A DNA stretch of 64,000 bases. It comes from Dickeya chrysanthemi NCPPB 402. Lineage in GTDB: Bacteria > Pseudomonadota > Gammaproteobacteria > Enterobacterales > Enterobacteriaceae. The position numbers and the translations under genes are program-made. The stretch lies in assembly GCF_000406105.1 (NCBI RefSeq), contig NZ_CM001974.1, forward strand, positions 3,288,056-3,352,055, written 5' to 3'. The first letter of the stretch is position 1. Each line of letters starts with the position of its first letter. The notes under the pieces are model-generated. The model saw only the letters and a list, made by a program, of their open reading frames with translations, was not told where the DNA came from and did no database searches. Shown in pieces: positions 1 to 11,572 of the stretch.

Positions 1-1243
1 TCGCCGGAAGACGCGCTTTAAAACGCCCGTCGGTCGAAACCAGTTGCAGCACGGAACCCAGTCCCTGCTTGGAACTGTAGATTACCATGGTGCCATTGGG
101 TGCGATACTCGGCGTTTCATCCAGGAACGTGTCCGTTAACACTTGAACGCCACCCGTTACCAGATCCTGTTTGGCGATATGCTGAGCGCCACCGTTGGAG
201 CTGACCATCACCAGGAATTTACCATCGCTGCTGATTTCAGCATCCTGATTCTGGGAACCTTCCCAGGTCAGACGCTGGGGAGCTCCGCCGTTAATACCCA
301 CTTTATAAATCTGAGGACGACCAGCCTGATCAGAAGTATAGGCCAACGTCTGGCTATCAGGTAACCAGGTCGGTTCGGTATTGTTGCTGCGACCATCCGT
401 CACCTGGGAAATTTGACCAGAACCCAGATTCATCACATACAGATTCAGGCTACCGCTCTTGGACAGAGCAAATGCCAGTTTAGACCCATCCGGAGAGAAT
501 GCCGGCGCGCCATTGTGACGCGGGAAAGAGGCAATCTGCCTGATATCGCCGTTTGCCAGTGTCTGCACAACCAATGCTGAGCGACCACTTTCAAACGTAA
601 CATACGCCAGTTTGCTGCCATCCGACGACCAGGACGGAGACATCAGCGGTTCAGGAGAACGGTGCACCACGAATTGGTTATAACCGTCATAATCCGCAAC
701 ACGCAATTCATACGGGTACTGCCCGCCATTAGTTTGCACCACATACGCGATACGAGTACGGAAAGCCCCCTTGATGCCGGTCAGCTTTTCAAACACCTCG
801 TCGCTGGCGGTGTGAGCGGCATAACGCAGCCACTGCTTAGTCACCTTGAATTGGTTCTGTGCCAACACGCTGCCGGCATTACCGGAGGTATCTACCAACT
901 GATAAGAAACCAGATAACCATCTGCAGTCGGCTGCACCTGGCCTACAATCACAGCATCAATCCCCAGCGCAGTCCAGGCGGATGACGTGACTTCCGCCGC
1001 GGTGCCCGGTTGTTGCGGCATACGGCTCGGATCGATAGGATTAAACTTGCCGCTGTTACGTAAATCTGCAGCAACAATATTGCCGATCTCTTCAGGAACA
1101 GCGCCGCCCGCCGATTTAAACGGCACCACGGCGATAGGCCGAGCGGAGTCGACCCCCTGAGTAATTTCAATACGGACTTCTGCATGTAACACAGCCGTCC
1201 ACAGCATCAGAAAACTCAATGCAATTTTTAATGCCTGCTTCAT
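1..1243 (-). CDS. tolB: Tol-Pal system beta-propeller protein TolB (3' end outside window)
   Basis: Periplasmic TolB links Pal to the TolA/TolQR inner-membrane motor during outer-membrane constriction. The reading frame is open from the ATG at 1241-1243 to the window edge, giving 414 codons; the family is about 430 residues, so roughly 16 C-terminal residues are missing. The N-terminus [15 protein letters not shown]...LHA is a Sec signal peptide, probably cleaved before EVRIEITQ, where mature TolB begins. WD40-like propeller repeats with SPDGSK-type turns fill the C-terminal two thirds. It is the last gene seen of a tolQ-tolR-tolA-tolB run on the minus strand, 132 bp after tolA. Confidence 0.96.
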   Translation of the reverse strand, partial: MKQALKIALSFLMLWTAVLHAEVRIEITQGVDSARPIAVVPFKSAGGAVPEEIGNIVAADLRNSGKFNPIDPSRMPQQPGTAAEVTSSAWTALGIDAVIVGQVQPTADGYLVSYQLVDTSGNAGSVLAQNQFKVTKQWLRYAAHTASDEVFEKLTGIKGAFRTRIAYVVQTNGGQYPYELRVADYDGYNQFVVHRSPEPLMSPSWSSDGSKLAYVTFESGRSALVVQTLANGDIRQIASFPRHNGAPAFSPDGSKLAFALSKSGSLNLYVMNLGSGQISQVTDGRSNNTEPTWLPDSQTLAYTSDQAGRPQIYKVGINGGAPQRLTWEGSQNQDAEISSDGKFLVMVSSNGGAQHIAKQDLVTGGVQVLTDTFLDETPSIAPNGTMVIYSSKQGLGSVLQLVSTDGRFKARLPA

Positions 1244-1375
1244 CTCATCTCCCTTATCCCGGCTCCAGAGCCTACGATAACCTGGCAGCGTTTTAACAAC
1301 CCCATATCAACAAACACGATGTGTACGGCGACCAGATATAGTCATAGTCTTAAACTCCGCCAACTGGCAGCCGGA

Positions 1376-2575
1376 TCACTGCGGTTTAAAGTCTATCGGT
1401 GCGTTCTTGAATGCTTCATATACATCAGAGCTGGGCGGCTTCGGTATACGCGCTTGTTTAGCCGCGGCAATGGCCGCCTGACACAACGCGGGATCGCCGC
1501 CTTCGCTCTTCACATCGATCAGCAATCCATCTGGCGCCAGTCGAATGCGTAACGTACAGGTTCGTCCTTTATAGGACTCCCAATCATAAAACTTGCTTTG
1601 AATCGCGGTGCGGACCTGACTGCCATAGCTGTCCAGCGCAGCGCCCGATGCCCCGCTCTTCTTATTATTACCAACCCCGGCAGGCGCCTCACCGCCGGTA
1701 GCGCTACCGCCGCCCTTCGGCGCATTCTTCGATGAAGCCAACCCGCCTAACAGGTCATCCACTTCACCCGCCTGCTTAGATGCCGCTGCCGCCGCTTTCT
1801 TCTTATCGTCAGCCGCTTTCTTCGCTGCTGCCGCTGCCTCGGCTTTCTTGGCCGCCTCAGCGGCCGCCTTTTCTTTAGCGGCCTCTGCTGCTTTAGCTTT
1901 TGCGTCTTCCTCAGCTTTCTGTTTAGCCTCAGCCGCCGCCTTCGCTTTGGCTTCCTCTTCCGCTTTCTTCTTTGCTTCAGCGGCAGCCGCGGCGGCTTTG
2001 GCTTTGGCCTCTTCTTCCGCCTTTTTCTTAGCGTCGGCAGCAGCCTGTTTTTTCGCTTCGTCTTCCGCCTGCTTCTTCGCAGCGGCGGCAGCCTTAGCCT
2101 GTTGCTCGGCTTCTGCTTTGGCTTTAGCGGCAGCCGCTTCGGCTTGTTTCTGCTGTTCCTTGGCTTTCTGCGCGGCTTCTTCCGCCTGTTTACGCTGTTC
2201 GGCCTGTTCCTGAGCCTGTTGCTTGGCCTCTTCCTGCGCCTGTAACCGCTCTTTTTCCAGTTCTTTTAATCGCTGCTGCTCTGCAGCCTGCTTCGCCTGC
2301 AACTCTTCGGCCTGCTGCTCCGCCTGCTTTTTACGCAGTTGTTCGGCACGGCGGGCATCGCTCTGTTGCTGTTGCTGACGGTTGTACTGATCGACCACCG
2401 CACCTGGGTCAACCATCACCGCGTCAATGGACGACCCGCCGCCGCCGCCGCTGGCGTCATCCATCTTCTGGGTCAGCGAACTCAGAATCAGCAACGTAAT
2501 CAGAATAACGTGCAAAACGACCGAGATAATGACGGCTCGCTTTAGCTTATCGTTTCGTTCGTTTGCCTTTAACAC
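1376..2575 (-). CDS. tolA: Cell envelope integrity protein TolA
   Basis: TolA spans the periplasm and couples the TolQR motor to TolB-Pal; it is also hijacked by group A colicins and filamentous phage. The 399-residue product has one transmembrane segment near residues 13-35, a Gly-rich hinge before SSIDAVMVD, a very long Ala/Lys/Glu helical domain (about 48-300) built from KKKAEEEAKAK-like units, and a compact C-terminal domain III with two Cys (RTCTLRIRL and PALCQAA) expected to form a disulphide. The helix-coding DNA is low complexity, a likely place for length variation by recombination. It follows tolR by 78 bp. Confidence 0.97.
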   Translation of the reverse strand: MLKANERNDKLKRAVIISVVLHVILITLLILSSLTQKMDDASGGGGGSSIDAVMVDPGAVVDQYNRQQQQQSDARRAEQLRKKQAEQQAEELQAKQAAEQQRLKELEKERLQAQEEAKQQAQEQAEQRKQAEEAAQKAKEQQKQAEAAAAKAKAEAEQQAKAAAAAKKQAEDEAKKQAAADAKKKAEEEAKAKAAAAAAEAKKKAEEEAKAKAAAEAKQKAEEDAKAKAAEAAKEKAAAEAAKKAEAAAAAKKAADDKKKAAAAASKQAGEVDDLLGGLASSKNAPKGGGSATGGEAPAGVGNNKKSGASGAALDSYGSQVRTAIQSKFYDWESYKGRTCTLRIRLAPDGLLIDVKSEGGDPALCQAAIAAAKQARIPKPPSSDVYEAFKNAPIDFKPQ

Positions 2576-2653
2576 AAAGGGTTCCCAAAAACAGTTTTGC
2601 CAGACAAATGACTACTCATCCTTCATAGACTTCATCATTCACGGACTCGCCGG

Positions 2654-3079
2654 TCAAATCGGCTGCGTCATCAACCCGACAGATTTGACACCGGCCTGAT
2701 GCAACAAATTCAGCGCCTTGATGATCTCATCATAAGGAACATCTTTGGCACCCCCGATCAGAAAGACCGTTTTCGGGTTTGCGGTCAGGCGAGACTGAGC
2801 TTCAGCCACCACCTGCTCCGCAGGCAATTGATTCATACGATTATGATCAACCACCAGACTGTATTGCCCTACACCGGATACCTCGACAATCACCGGCGGA
2901 TTATCGTTGCTGGATACGGTCTTGGATTCGGTTGCATCCGGCAGATCCACTTCCACGCTCTGAGTGATGATTGGCGCAGTTGCCATGAATATCAACAACA
3001 GCACCAGCAACACATCCAGCAGAGGAACAATATTAATCTCGGATTTCAGCGACCGGCGGCCGCTACGTGCACGAGCCAT
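2654..3079 (-). CDS. tolR: TolR, proton-channel and peptidoglycan-binding subunit of the Tol motor
   Basis: TolR works with TolQ as an ExbD/MotB-like proton-driven stator that energises TolA. The 141-residue protein has a short basic cytoplasmic N-terminus, one transmembrane helix (about 17-37) with the essential Asp of VPLLDVLLVLLL at residue 22, and a periplasmic domain. A full Shine-Dalgarno (AGGAGGTGAT) directly precedes the ATG at 3077-3079. It lies 12 bp after tolQ, so the two are probably translated together. Confidence 0.97.
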   Translation of the reverse strand: MARARSGRRSLKSEINIVPLLDVLLVLLLIFMATAPIITQSVEVDLPDATESKTVSSNDNPPVIVEVSGVGQYSLVVDHNRMNQLPAEQVVAEAQSRLTANPKTVFLIGGAKDVPYDEIIKALNLLHQAGVKSVGLMTQPI

Positions 3080-3091
3080 ATCACCTCCTGA

Positions 3092-4179
<1,088 letters not shown>

Positions 4180-4267
4180 TCTACATCCCGGTAATGCGAT
4201 AAACCCCGCTACTATACGCAAGAGGAATAAAGTTGGGAATGGGTTCTATGTACAGGAAGGTAAATAA

Positions 4268-4291
4268 TTATGGGTTGCGAACAACCCATAA
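4268..4291 (-). terminator. Hairpin after the cyd operon
   Basis: A perfect 10-bp stem (4268-4277 with 4282-4291) and a CGAA tetraloop lie just downstream of ybgE. On the minus strand it is followed by ATTATTTACC, only a partial T-tract, so termination may be weak. It separates the cyd operon from ybgC-tolQRAB. Confidence 0.5.
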
Positions 4292-4313
4292 CCAAAAGGA
4301 ATGAGAAACTATT

Positions 4314-4604
4314 TTACAGGAAGTAGTAATACAATCCTGCGGCCAGGATCACAAAGGCCGGAAGGGGCGAAAAGAAGGCACGCCAGCGCATGCGTTGAGG
4401 ACGAAATCCCACGCCGTGAACAACACCGGCGCAAACCGCCCAAATCAGCACCATCCCCTGCCAAACCGCCAGCGAACTGGTGCGAGCGGCAAAGCGGGCA
4501 GGCTCCCAAAATACGCACCCGGCCAACAATAACGCCATGATCAGGGAAAGGGCCCGTAGCGGGCCCTTATCCATGCAGCGGTAAAGACGATCAATAACAA
4601 TCAT
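4314..4604 (-). CDS. ybgE: Cyd operon membrane protein YbgE
   Basis: A 96-residue inner-membrane protein of the cyd operon with unknown biochemical role. Three hydrophobic segments are visible, at about 16-33, 45-66 and 76-95, and the MDKGPLRALS and CAGVVHGVGFRPQ stretches match the YbgE family. Its ATG overlaps the TGA of cydX (ATGA, 4 nt), so it is likely translated from the cydABX message. Family membership is clear; function is not known. Confidence 0.92.
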   Translation of the reverse strand: MIVIDRLYRCMDKGPLRALSLIMALLLAGCVFWEPARFAARTSSLAVWQGMVLIWAVCAGVVHGVGFRPQRMRWRAFFSPLPAFVILAAGLYYYFL

Positions 4605-4717
4605 TGCGGTTTATCTTGATTCGTCTTGGTTGCTTCGCTCTGTTCCAGTGCCAGAGCGGTAATCACGCCCAGCGAGCAAGCAAGAAGCGTTCCCAATATC
4701 CAGGCAAAATACCACAT
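4601..4717 (-). CDS. cydX: Cytochrome bd-I oxidase small subunit CydX
   Basis: A 38-residue single-helix protein, MWYFAWILGTLLACSLGVIT..., needed for stable haem binding and activity of cytochrome bd-I. The N-terminal MWYFAWILG motif and the position directly after cydB (17 bp) identify it. The gene is short and easily missed. Its stop overlaps the ybgE start by 4 nt. Confidence 0.95.
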   Translation of the reverse strand: MWYFAWILGTLLACSLGVITALALEQSEATKTNQDKPQ

Positions 4718-4734
4718 AAATCAGGCTCCTTACT

Positions 4735-5874
4735 TTAGTACAACGAATGAGAATTCTGCTCAATATGCTCTTTAGTGATGCGTCCGAACATCTTGTAATA
4801 GCACCAGATGGTGTAGGACAGCACGATCGGGACGAAGATAATCGCTACCACGGTCATCACTCTGAGCGTAAGCAGGCTGGAGGTGGCATCCCACATGGTC
4901 AGGCTGACATTCGGTACTGTCACTGACGGCATGATGAACGGGAACATGGCAATCCCGGCAGTCAGAATCACGCAAGCGATGCTAAGAGAAGAGAACAAAA
5001 ACGCCATCGCCCCTTTTTCAGCCCGCGCCATGACAGCCGTCACCAACGGCAATACAACGCCCAGCAGCGGGATAGCCCACAACACCGGATGGTTGTTAAA
5101 GTTCACCAACCAGGCGCCAGCCTGACGGGCTACTTCTTTATGCAGCGGGTTAGACTCACCGGCGGTATTGATGACGGATGTTACCGCATAACCATCGATG
5201 CCATAAACCACCCAGACACCCGCCAGAGCAAAAGTCACCGTCAGCGCCAGCGAAGAGAACTGAGCGACTTTCTTGGCACGGAAATGCAGATCGCCGGTAG
5301 TACGCATCACCAGATACGTCGCCCCCTGCGCCACAATCATGCTCAGACTGACGATACCGGCCAGCAAGCCGAACGGGTTGAGTAACTGGAAGAAATTACC
5401 GGTGTAGTACAAACGCAGGTATTCATCCACGTGGAACGGTACCCCCTGCAACAAGTTGCCGAATGCCACACCGATAACCACCGGCGGTACGAAGCTGCCG
5501 ATAAAAATGCCCCAGTCCCACATGTTGCGCCAGCGTGGATCTTCGATTTTCGAACGGTAGTCAAAACCAACCGGACGGAAATACAACGATGCCAGCACCA
5601 GAATCATCGCAATGTAAAAACCGGAGAACGCAGCGGCGTACACCATCGGCCAGGCAGCAAACAGCGCGCCGCCAGCCGTGATCAACCACACCTGGTTACC
5701 GTCCCAGTGCGGCGCAATGCTGTTGATCATCACACGGCGCTCTACATCATTACGCCCCATCAGACGCACCAGCACACCGACGCCCATGTCGAAACCATCG
5801 GTGACGGCAAAACCAATCAGCAGCACACCAATCAGCAGCCACCAGACAAAACGCAAGACTTCATAATCAAACAT
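4735..5874 (-). CDS. cydB: Cytochrome bd-I ubiquinol oxidase subunit II
   Basis: CydB is the structural partner of CydA in the high-affinity quinol oxidase used at low oxygen. The 379-residue protein has about nine hydrophobic helices and the family start MFDYEVLRFVWWLLIGVLLIGFAVTDGFDMG. It carries no haem ligands. It lies 12 bp downstream of cydA and is clearly co-transcribed with it. Confidence 0.97.
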   Translation of the reverse strand: MFDYEVLRFVWWLLIGVLLIGFAVTDGFDMGVGVLVRLMGRNDVERRVMINSIAPHWDGNQVWLITAGGALFAAWPMVYAAAFSGFYIAMILVLASLYFRPVGFDYRSKIEDPRWRNMWDWGIFIGSFVPPVVIGVAFGNLLQGVPFHVDEYLRLYYTGNFFQLLNPFGLLAGIVSLSMIVAQGATYLVMRTTGDLHFRAKKVAQFSSLALTVTFALAGVWVVYGIDGYAVTSVINTAGESNPLHKEVARQAGAWLVNFNNHPVLWAIPLLGVVLPLVTAVMARAEKGAMAFLFSSLSIACVILTAGIAMFPFIMPSVTVPNVSLTMWDATSSLLTLRVMTVVAIIFVPIVLSYTIWCYYKMFGRITKEHIEQNSHSLY

Positions 5875-5886
5875 AGTGGACTCCTG

Positions 5887-7452
5887 TTACCGTACTTCCT
5901 GAGCCGCGATCGGCTGTTCGAAGTGATAAGCACCTGTTTTCAGACTGCTTGGACCCAGACGCGCATACTTGAACATCAGGTACGTTTCAGCCACCAGGAA
6001 CAGCGTATAAAGACCGCAAATCAGCCCCATGGAGAACAGGATGTCTCCCGCGGTTAGCGAGGAGTTAGCGACAGCTGTCGGCAGAACTTCACCGATTGCC
6101 CACGGCTGACGGCCGTATTCTGCAACGAACCAACCCGCTTCAACGGCAATCCACGGCAACGGAATACCATAGAGCGCGATACGGTGCAGCCAGCGTTTTT
6201 GGCCAATCTTGTTGCGAAGAACCATCCAGAACGACAGGCCGATAATCAGCAGCATCAACACACCGCAAGCCACCATGATGCGGAAGGAGAAGTACAACGG
6301 CGCCACACGCGGGATAGAGTCTTTAACCGCTTGTTTAATTTGTGCTTCGCTGGCATCCGCCACATTCGGGGTATAGCGTTTCAGCAGCAAGCCATAACCA
6401 AGATCTTGTTTGTTCTTGATAAACTCATTACGTACAGCAGGATCGGTGTTACCAGAACGCAGTTGCTGCAACAGGTGATAGGCTTTCATCCCATTAAGGA
6501 TGCGAACTTCGTGCTGTTCCATCAATTCTTTCAAACCAGTAACGGTCTTATCGGTAGAACGGGTAGCAATCAGGCCCAGCATATAAGGGATCTGGATTGA
6601 ATACTTGTTCTCCATCGTCTCCTGATTCGGAATGCCGAACAAGGTGAACGCCGCCGGCGCAGGCTGGGTTTCCCATTCAGCCTCGATAGCCGCCAGCTTG
6701 GTTTTCTGCACGTCGCCCATTTCATAACCGGACTCATCGCCCAGCACAATAACGGAGAGTACGGATGCCATACCGAAGCTTGCTGCGATCGCAAAAGATC
6801 GCTTGGCAAAAGCAATATCACGACCTTTAAGCAGATAGTAGGAGCTGATCCCCAGGATAAACATTGCGCCGGTGCAATAACCCGCCGCGACAGTGTGAAC
6901 AAACTTCACCTGCGCAACCGGGTTCAACACCAAATCAGCGAAGCTCACCATCTCCATACGCATGGTTTCGAAGTTGAAATCCGATGCAATCGGGTTCTGC
7001 ATCCAGCCGTTGGCGACCAGGATCCACAGCGCAGACAGGTTAGACCCTAAAGCGACCAACCAAGTTACCGCCATGTGCTGCACTTTACCCAGACGATCCC
7101 AGCCAAAGAAGAACAACCCGACAAAGGTTGATTCCAGGAAGAACGCCATCAATCCTTCGATTGCCAGAGGTGCACCGAAGATATCGCCGACATAGTGAGA
7201 GTAATATGACCAGTTAGTACCGAACTGGAATTCCATGGTTAAACCGGTGGAAACGCCGAGAGCAAAGTTGATCGCAAACAGCTTGCCCCAGAACTTGGTC
7301 ATATCTTTGTAGATTTGTTTGCCGGACAAGACATACACGGTTTCCATGATCGCCAGCAAAAACGCCATCCCCAGCGTTAAAGGCACGAACAGGAAATGAT
7401 ACATCGCGGTCAAGGCAAACTGTAAACGTGACAGTTCGACTACATCAAACAT
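5887..7452 (-). CDS. cydA: Cytochrome bd-I ubiquinol oxidase subunit I
   Basis: CydA binds haems b558, b595 and d and oxidises ubiquinol at the periplasmic Q-loop. It is 521 residues long, the long Q-loop type. His19 (in [11 protein letters not shown]) is the conserved axial ligand, and the [12 protein letters not shown] region near residue 440 is a family signature. AAGGAG sits 5 nt before the ATG. It is the first gene of cydABX-ybgE and has a 600-bp AT-rich upstream region. Confidence 0.97.
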   Translation of the reverse strand: MFDVVELSRLQFALTAMYHFLFVPLTLGMAFLLAIMETVYVLSGKQIYKDMTKFWGKLFAINFALGVSTGLTMEFQFGTNWSYYSHYVGDIFGAPLAIEGLMAFFLESTFVGLFFFGWDRLGKVQHMAVTWLVALGSNLSALWILVANGWMQNPIASDFNFETMRMEMVSFADLVLNPVAQVKFVHTVAAGYCTGAMFILGISSYYLLKGRDIAFAKRSFAIAASFGMASVLSVIVLGDESGYEMGDVQKTKLAAIEAEWETQPAPAAFTLFGIPNQETMENKYSIQIPYMLGLIATRSTDKTVTGLKELMEQHEVRILNGMKAYHLLQQLRSGNTDPAVRNEFIKNKQDLGYGLLLKRYTPNVADASEAQIKQAVKDSIPRVAPLYFSFRIMVACGVLMLLIIGLSFWMVLRNKIGQKRWLHRIALYGIPLPWIAVEAGWFVAEYGRQPWAIGEVLPTAVANSSLTAGDILFSMGLICGLYTLFLVAETYLMFKYARLGPSSLKTGAYHFEQPIAAQEVR

Positions 7453-8070
7453 CTTAACTCCTTGCTCCTCGCAGGAGGGTCTTTAGCTCGCTGTACGGAC
7501 AAGCCACTAAATACCCGGCAGTTAGTAACCTAAAGAACACAACAATTGCTTTAGCACAGGCTTCAATATGCGCTACCACGTTGCCACGGCGCATTTGAAA
7601 AGTAAGCCAAAGAAAAATTACAGAATTACAAACAACATACTCAGATATGAGTATAAGTATATTACGCCTCTACAACCTTACAATAAATAGGTTTTTACGT
7701 GATGCGGATTGAGTTTTTGATTCTACGCCAATTCTCAAATCGCGAGCAGCCAGGGGCATAATTGACACATCGCAATTTAATCTCATTTCCAGGCGGATAT
7801 CCAGCTTAGATTTTTGATCTAAAACAATTATTGGCGCAGATGTTAATAAATATCGTCTTTTATTTTACATCCAGTTGAATGTTAATTTAATGTAATCAGA
7901 TGATTTCCAGTATGCCGTTAATAATATATTTTTTATTTTAGTGAAAAATAGCGTGAGTTGATCCCAAATATGTAATTTTTTAATTTATGCTCTTCTTGTT
8001 ATTTTATTGTTACCCATTTGATTAAATATCTTTTCCTTTGGGATGCATTTTTGCGACAAAGTTCAAATAT
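7453..8070 (-). promoter_or_regulatory. Long AT-rich upstream region of cydA
   Basis: This 618-bp stretch between the sucD terminator and cydA contains no convincing gene. The sequence is markedly AT-rich, especially 7780-8040, as expected for a promoter region controlled by global regulators. E. coli cydA is driven by several promoters under ArcA and FNR; which of these apply here cannot be decided by eye. One FNR-like site is listed separately. The mng genes found here in E. coli are absent. Confidence 0.6.
7814..7827. promoter_or_regulatory. FNR-like box upstream of cydA
   Basis: TTGAT-CTAA-AACAA matches 9 of 10 positions of the FNR consensus TTGAT-N4-ATCAA. It lies about 360 bp upstream of the cydA start, which fits the distant promoters known for this gene. 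Candidate only; one such match in AT-rich DNA can arise by chance. Confidence 0.35.
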
Positions 8071-8094
8071 AAAAAAAGGCCACCAGTGGTGGCC
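8071..8094 (-). terminator. Intrinsic terminator of the sdh-suc operon
   Basis: A 7-bp GC-rich stem (8078-8084 with 8088-8094, loop AGT) is followed on the minus strand by seven T (8071-8077). It ends the sucD transcript. Confidence 0.9.
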
Positions 8095-8150
8095 AAACAT
8101 GTCGAACTTTGAAGGTAATGACACACTATTTTTAGTGCCGAGCATCCCGA
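8071..8150 (-). ncRNA. sucD 3'-UTR, positional counterpart of sRNA SdhX
   Basis: In E. coli the 3'-UTR of the sdh-suc transcript is processed by RNase E into the Hfq-dependent sRNA SdhX (RybD). Here the 80-nt region between the sucD stop and the terminator has a small A-rich-loop hairpin near 8132-8146 and ends in a strong terminator with a T7 tail, the layout of a 3'-UTR-derived Hfq sRNA. No sequence conservation with SdhX could be verified; the call rests on position and structure. Confidence 0.4.
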
Positions 8151-9023
8151 TTAACGCGCCAACACGGATTTTACCGCATCGCCGATGTCTGCCAGGCTGC
8201 GTACTGTCTTAACGCCTGCGGCTTCCAGCGCGGCAAACTTGTCATCAGCCGTACCCTTGCCGCCGGCAATGATTGCACCGGCATGACCCATGCGTTTGCC
8301 TTTTGGCGCCGTTACCCCAGCGATGTAACCAACCACCGGCTTGGTAACATGTTCTTTGATGTAAGCCGCCGCTTCTTCTTCCGCGGTACCGCCGATTTCA
8401 CCGATCATCACGATAGCTTCGGTCTGCGGATCCTGTTCGAACAGCTTGAGAATATCAATGAAGTTAGAACCCGGAATCGGGTCACCGCCGATACCGACAC
8501 AAGTAGACTGGCCCAAACCAGCGTCAGTGGTCTGTTTCACCGCTTCATAAGTCAGCGTACCGGAACGGGACACAATCCCTACTTTGCCCGGCAGGTGGAT
8601 ATGGCCCGGCATGATACCGATCTTACAGGCACCCGGCGTGATCACGCCTGGGCAGTTCGGGCCGATCATGCGCACGCCGCTCTGCTCCAGTTTCACTTTC
8701 ACCGTCAACATATCCAGCGTCGGGATACCTTCGGTGATACAGATAATCAGCTGAATACCCGCATCAATGGCTTCCAGAATGGAATCTTTACAGAACGGTG
8801 CAGGCACATAGATAACCGATGCCGTCGCGCCGGTCGCTTCTACCGCTTCGCGCACGGTATTGAATACCGGCAGTCCCAGATGTGCTGTACCGCCTTTGCC
8901 CGGCGTTACGCCACCGACCATCTGCGTACCGTAGGCAATCGCCTGCTCAGAATGAAACGATCCCTGGCTGCCGGTAAAACCCTGACAGATGACCTTGGTA
9001 TTTTTATCGATCAGAATGGACAT
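8151..9023 (-). CDS. sucD: Succinyl-CoA synthetase (ADP-forming) subunit alpha
   Basis: SucD makes, with SucC, succinate, CoA and ATP from succinyl-CoA in the TCA cycle. The 290-residue protein has an N-terminal CoA-binding Rossmann domain ([15 protein letters not shown]) and the phosphorylated active-site His247 in [11 protein letters not shown]. It starts 1 nt inside the end of sucC, so the two subunits are probably translationally coupled. Confidence 0.98.
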   Translation of the reverse strand: MSILIDKNTKVICQGFTGSQGSFHSEQAIAYGTQMVGGVTPGKGGTAHLGLPVFNTVREAVEATGATASVIYVPAPFCKDSILEAIDAGIQLIICITEGIPTLDMLTVKVKLEQSGVRMIGPNCPGVITPGACKIGIMPGHIHLPGKVGIVSRSGTLTYEAVKQTTDAGLGQSTCVGIGGDPIPGSNFIDILKLFEQDPQTEAIVMIGEIGGTAEEEAAAYIKEHVTKPVVGYIAGVTAPKGKRMGHAGAIIAGGKGTADDKFAALEAAGVKTVRSLADIGDAVKSVLAR

Positions 9024-10189
9024 TATTTACCCTCCACTGCAGCAACCACTTGCTGAGCCGCATCCGTCAGGCTGGTCGCAGCAATGATGTTCAAACCACT
9101 ATCCGCCAGTTTTTGCGCCCCCAGTTCGGCATTATTACCTTCCAGACGCACGACAACCGGAACGTTAACACCCACTTCGGCTACCGCACCGATAATACCG
9201 TCGGCAATCAGGTCGCAACGCACGATGCCGCCGAAAATATTCACCAGTACCGCTTTCACCTTATCGTCGGACAGGATTATCTTGAACGCTTCGGTCACAC
9301 GTTCTTTGGTTGCGCCGCCGCCCACGTCAAGGAAGTTGGCCGGTGCGCCGCCGTGCAGTTTCACGATGTCCATGGTGCCCATGGCCAGACCTGCGCCATT
9401 CACCATACAACCGATATTGCCGTCCAACGCGACATAGTTCAGTTCCCACTGTGCGGCATGCGCTTCGCGCGCATCTTCCTGAGAGTGGTCACGCATTTCA
9501 CGCAGTTCCGGCTGGCGGAATAACGCGTTGCCGTCAGCACCCAGTTTGCCGTCCAGACAAATCAAATCGCCCTGTTTGGTGATAACCAATGGGTTAATTT
9601 CTACCAGCGCCAGATCGCGCTCCAGGAACAATGTCGCCAGTCCCATGAAAATTTTGGTGAACTGAGCAACCTGCTTGCCATTCAGACCCAGTTTGAACGC
9701 CAGCTCTCGCCCCTGATACGGCTGAGGCCCCGTCAACGGATCCAGTGCGACTTTATGAATCAGGTGCGGCGTTTCTTCGGCAACCTTCTCAATTTCAACA
9801 CCGCCTTCGGTGGAAGCCATAAAGACAACACGACGAGTACCACGGTCGACGACCGCTCCCAGATAAAGTTCTTTATCAATATCCGTGGCGCCTTCCACCA
9901 GAATCTGATGAACCGGCTGACCATTGGCATCCGTTTGGTAAGTCACCAAACGTTTACCCAGCCAGTTTTCAGCGAAAGCACGAATTTCTTCTTTGCTGTT
10001 CACCAGTTTTACACCGCCGGCTTTACCGCGACCGCCGGCATGCACCTGACATTTCACGACCCATGGGCCGGCGCCAATCTTGGAGGCCGCTTCTTCCGCT
10101 TCGCGCGGTGTTGTGCAGGCGTAGCCGGTGGGTGCCGGTAAACCATACCGAGCAAAGAGCTGTTTTGCCTGATACTCATGTAAGTTCAT
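9023..10189 (-). CDS. sucC: Succinyl-CoA synthetase (ADP-forming) subunit beta
   Basis: The 388-residue beta subunit has an ATP-grasp domain (about 1-235; [12 protein letters not shown] nucleotide region) and a C-terminal ligase domain. The [10 protein letters not shown] segment lies at the alpha-beta interface. [18 protein letters not shown] is the family N-terminus. It sits 139 bp after sucB with a hairpin in the gap. Confidence 0.98.
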   Translation of the reverse strand: MNLHEYQAKQLFARYGLPAPTGYACTTPREAEEAASKIGAGPWVVKCQVHAGGRGKAGGVKLVNSKEEIRAFAENWLGKRLVTYQTDANGQPVHQILVEGATDIDKELYLGAVVDRGTRRVVFMASTEGGVEIEKVAEETPHLIHKVALDPLTGPQPYQGRELAFKLGLNGKQVAQFTKIFMGLATLFLERDLALVEINPLVITKQGDLICLDGKLGADGNALFRQPELREMRDHSQEDAREAHAAQWELNYVALDGNIGCMVNGAGLAMGTMDIVKLHGGAPANFLDVGGGATKERVTEAFKIILSDDKVKAVLVNIFGGIVRCDLIADGIIGAVAEVGVNVPVVVRLEGNNAELGAQKLADSGLNIIAATSLTDAAQQVVAAVEGK

Positions 10190-10280
10190 GATGTTCTATC
10201 CATTTAAGTTTGAAGATAAGTCCAGAGACTCTCTGTCGTGGATAACGCCGCCGCACATGTGCAACGGCCTGCATAGCACA

Positions 10281-10315
10281 TAAATAAAGGCGGCAGGGCG
10301 CAGGCCGGCCGCCTT
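10281..10315 (-). other. Terminator-like hairpin between sucB and sucC
   Basis: AAGGCGGC (10287-10294) pairs with GCCGCCTT (10308-10315), an 8-bp GC-rich stem with a 13-nt GC-rich loop. On the transcribed strand it is followed by TTTATTTA. It could attenuate transcription or block 3' decay between sucAB and sucCD. Confidence 0.55.
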
Positions 10316-10328
10316 CTACTACAACGGG

Positions 10329-11555
10329 TTAGACATCCAGCAGCAAACGAGCCGGGTCTTCCAGCATTTCTTTCACGGTAACCAGGAAACCGACCGATTC
10401 CCGTCCATCGATCAAACGATGGTCGTAAGACAGCGCCAGATACATCATCGGCAGGATCACAACCTGACCGTCAACGGCCATAGGACGATCTTTGATGGCA
10501 TGCATCCCCAGAATCGCGCTCTGCGGCGGATTGATAATCGGGGTCGACATCAGCGAGCCAAACACGCCGCCGTTAGTGATGGTGAAGTTGCCGCCGGTCA
10601 GCTCTTCGACGGTCAGCTTGCCGTCACGACCTTTCACCGCCAGTTCTTTGATTTTCTTCTCGATCTCAGCCATACCCAGCAGGTCGACATCTTTCAGCAC
10701 CGGTGTAACCAGGCCGCGCGGAGTAGACACGGCGATACTGACGTCGAAGTAGTTGTGGTAAACCACATCTTCGCCATCAATAGATGCATTCACTTCCGGA
10801 TAACGTTTCAGTGCTTCTACAACCGCTTTGATATAGAAGGACATGAAACCCAGACGAACGCCATGACGTTTTTCAAACGCCTCACCGTATTGCTTGCGCA
10901 GGTCCATGATCGGTTGCATGTTGACTTCATTAAACGTAGTCAACATCGCGGTATTGTTTTTCGCTTCCAGCAGACGCTCAGCAACGCGTTTGCGCAAACG
11001 GGTCATCGGAACGCGTTTCTCGCTGCGGCTCGCCAAGGCCGGAGCAGGCTGCGCCGACGCAGCGGCAGGTGCCTCAGCCGGCTTAGCCGCCGACTTCTGC
11101 CCTGCCAGGTGTTTTTCCACATCTTCGCGAGTAATACGCCCGCCGACGCCGCTGCCTTTAATCGCCGAGGCATCCAGATCATGTTCAGCAATCAGGCGAC
11201 GAATAGCCGGGCTCAAGGCGTCGTTATTCTCATCTTCCAACCCGGCGGTGTGGCGCTGTGCCGGAGTAGACTCTTTGCTTTGTGCTTTTTCGCTGGTTTC
11301 TTTGCCGGAATTATCACCAGGACGCAGACGCCCCAACACCTGGCGTGATGTCACCGTCGCGCCTTCAGCTTCCAGCACCGCTTCCAATACGCCCGCTTCA
11401 AGCGCAGGCACTTCCAGTACCACTTTGTCGGTTTCAATCTCAACCAGCACTTCATCACGCTGGACGCTATCGCCCGGTTTCTTGTGCCAGGTAGCAACTG
11501 TCGCGTCAGCTACGGATTCCGGCAGGTCAGGGACAAGAATATCTACGCTACTCAT
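10329..11555 (-). CDS. sucB: Dihydrolipoyllysine-residue succinyltransferase, E2 of 2-oxoglutarate dehydrogenase
   Basis: SucB is the 24-mer core that transfers succinyl groups to CoA. The 408 residues hold a lipoyl domain (about 2-77, lipoylated K44 in [11 protein letters not shown]), an Ala/Glu/Pro linker, a peripheral-subunit binding domain (about 112-150, [10 protein letters not shown]...[13 protein letters not shown]), a second Ala/Pro linker and the acyltransferase domain with the catalytic [10 protein letters not shown] motif near the C-terminus. It lies 17 bp after sucA. Confidence 0.98.
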   Translation of the reverse strand: MSSVDILVPDLPESVADATVATWHKKPGDSVQRDEVLVEIETDKVVLEVPALEAGVLEAVLEAEGATVTSRQVLGRLRPGDNSGKETSEKAQSKESTPAQRHTAGLEDENNDALSPAIRRLIAEHDLDASAIKGSGVGGRITREDVEKHLAGQKSAAKPAEAPAAASAQPAPALASRSEKRVPMTRLRKRVAERLLEAKNNTAMLTTFNEVNMQPIMDLRKQYGEAFEKRHGVRLGFMSFYIKAVVEALKRYPEVNASIDGEDVVYHNYFDVSIAVSTPRGLVTPVLKDVDLLGMAEIEKKIKELAVKGRDGKLTVEELTGGNFTITNGGVFGSLMSTPIINPPQSAILGMHAIKDRPMAVDGQVVILPMMYLALSYDHRLIDGRESVGFLVTVKEMLEDPARLLLDV

Positions 11556-11572
11556 TATCTATCCTTATTCAT

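Noticed and set aside
1848..2213. A plus-strand Ala/Ser/Phe-rich frame opposite tolA
   Set aside because: It is the complement of the TolA Ala/Lys repeat domain; low-complexity shadow.
8018..8212. A 64-codon plus-strand frame across the sucD terminator
   Set aside because: It runs through the terminator hairpin and the sucD 3' end, with no family match and no good ribosome binding site.
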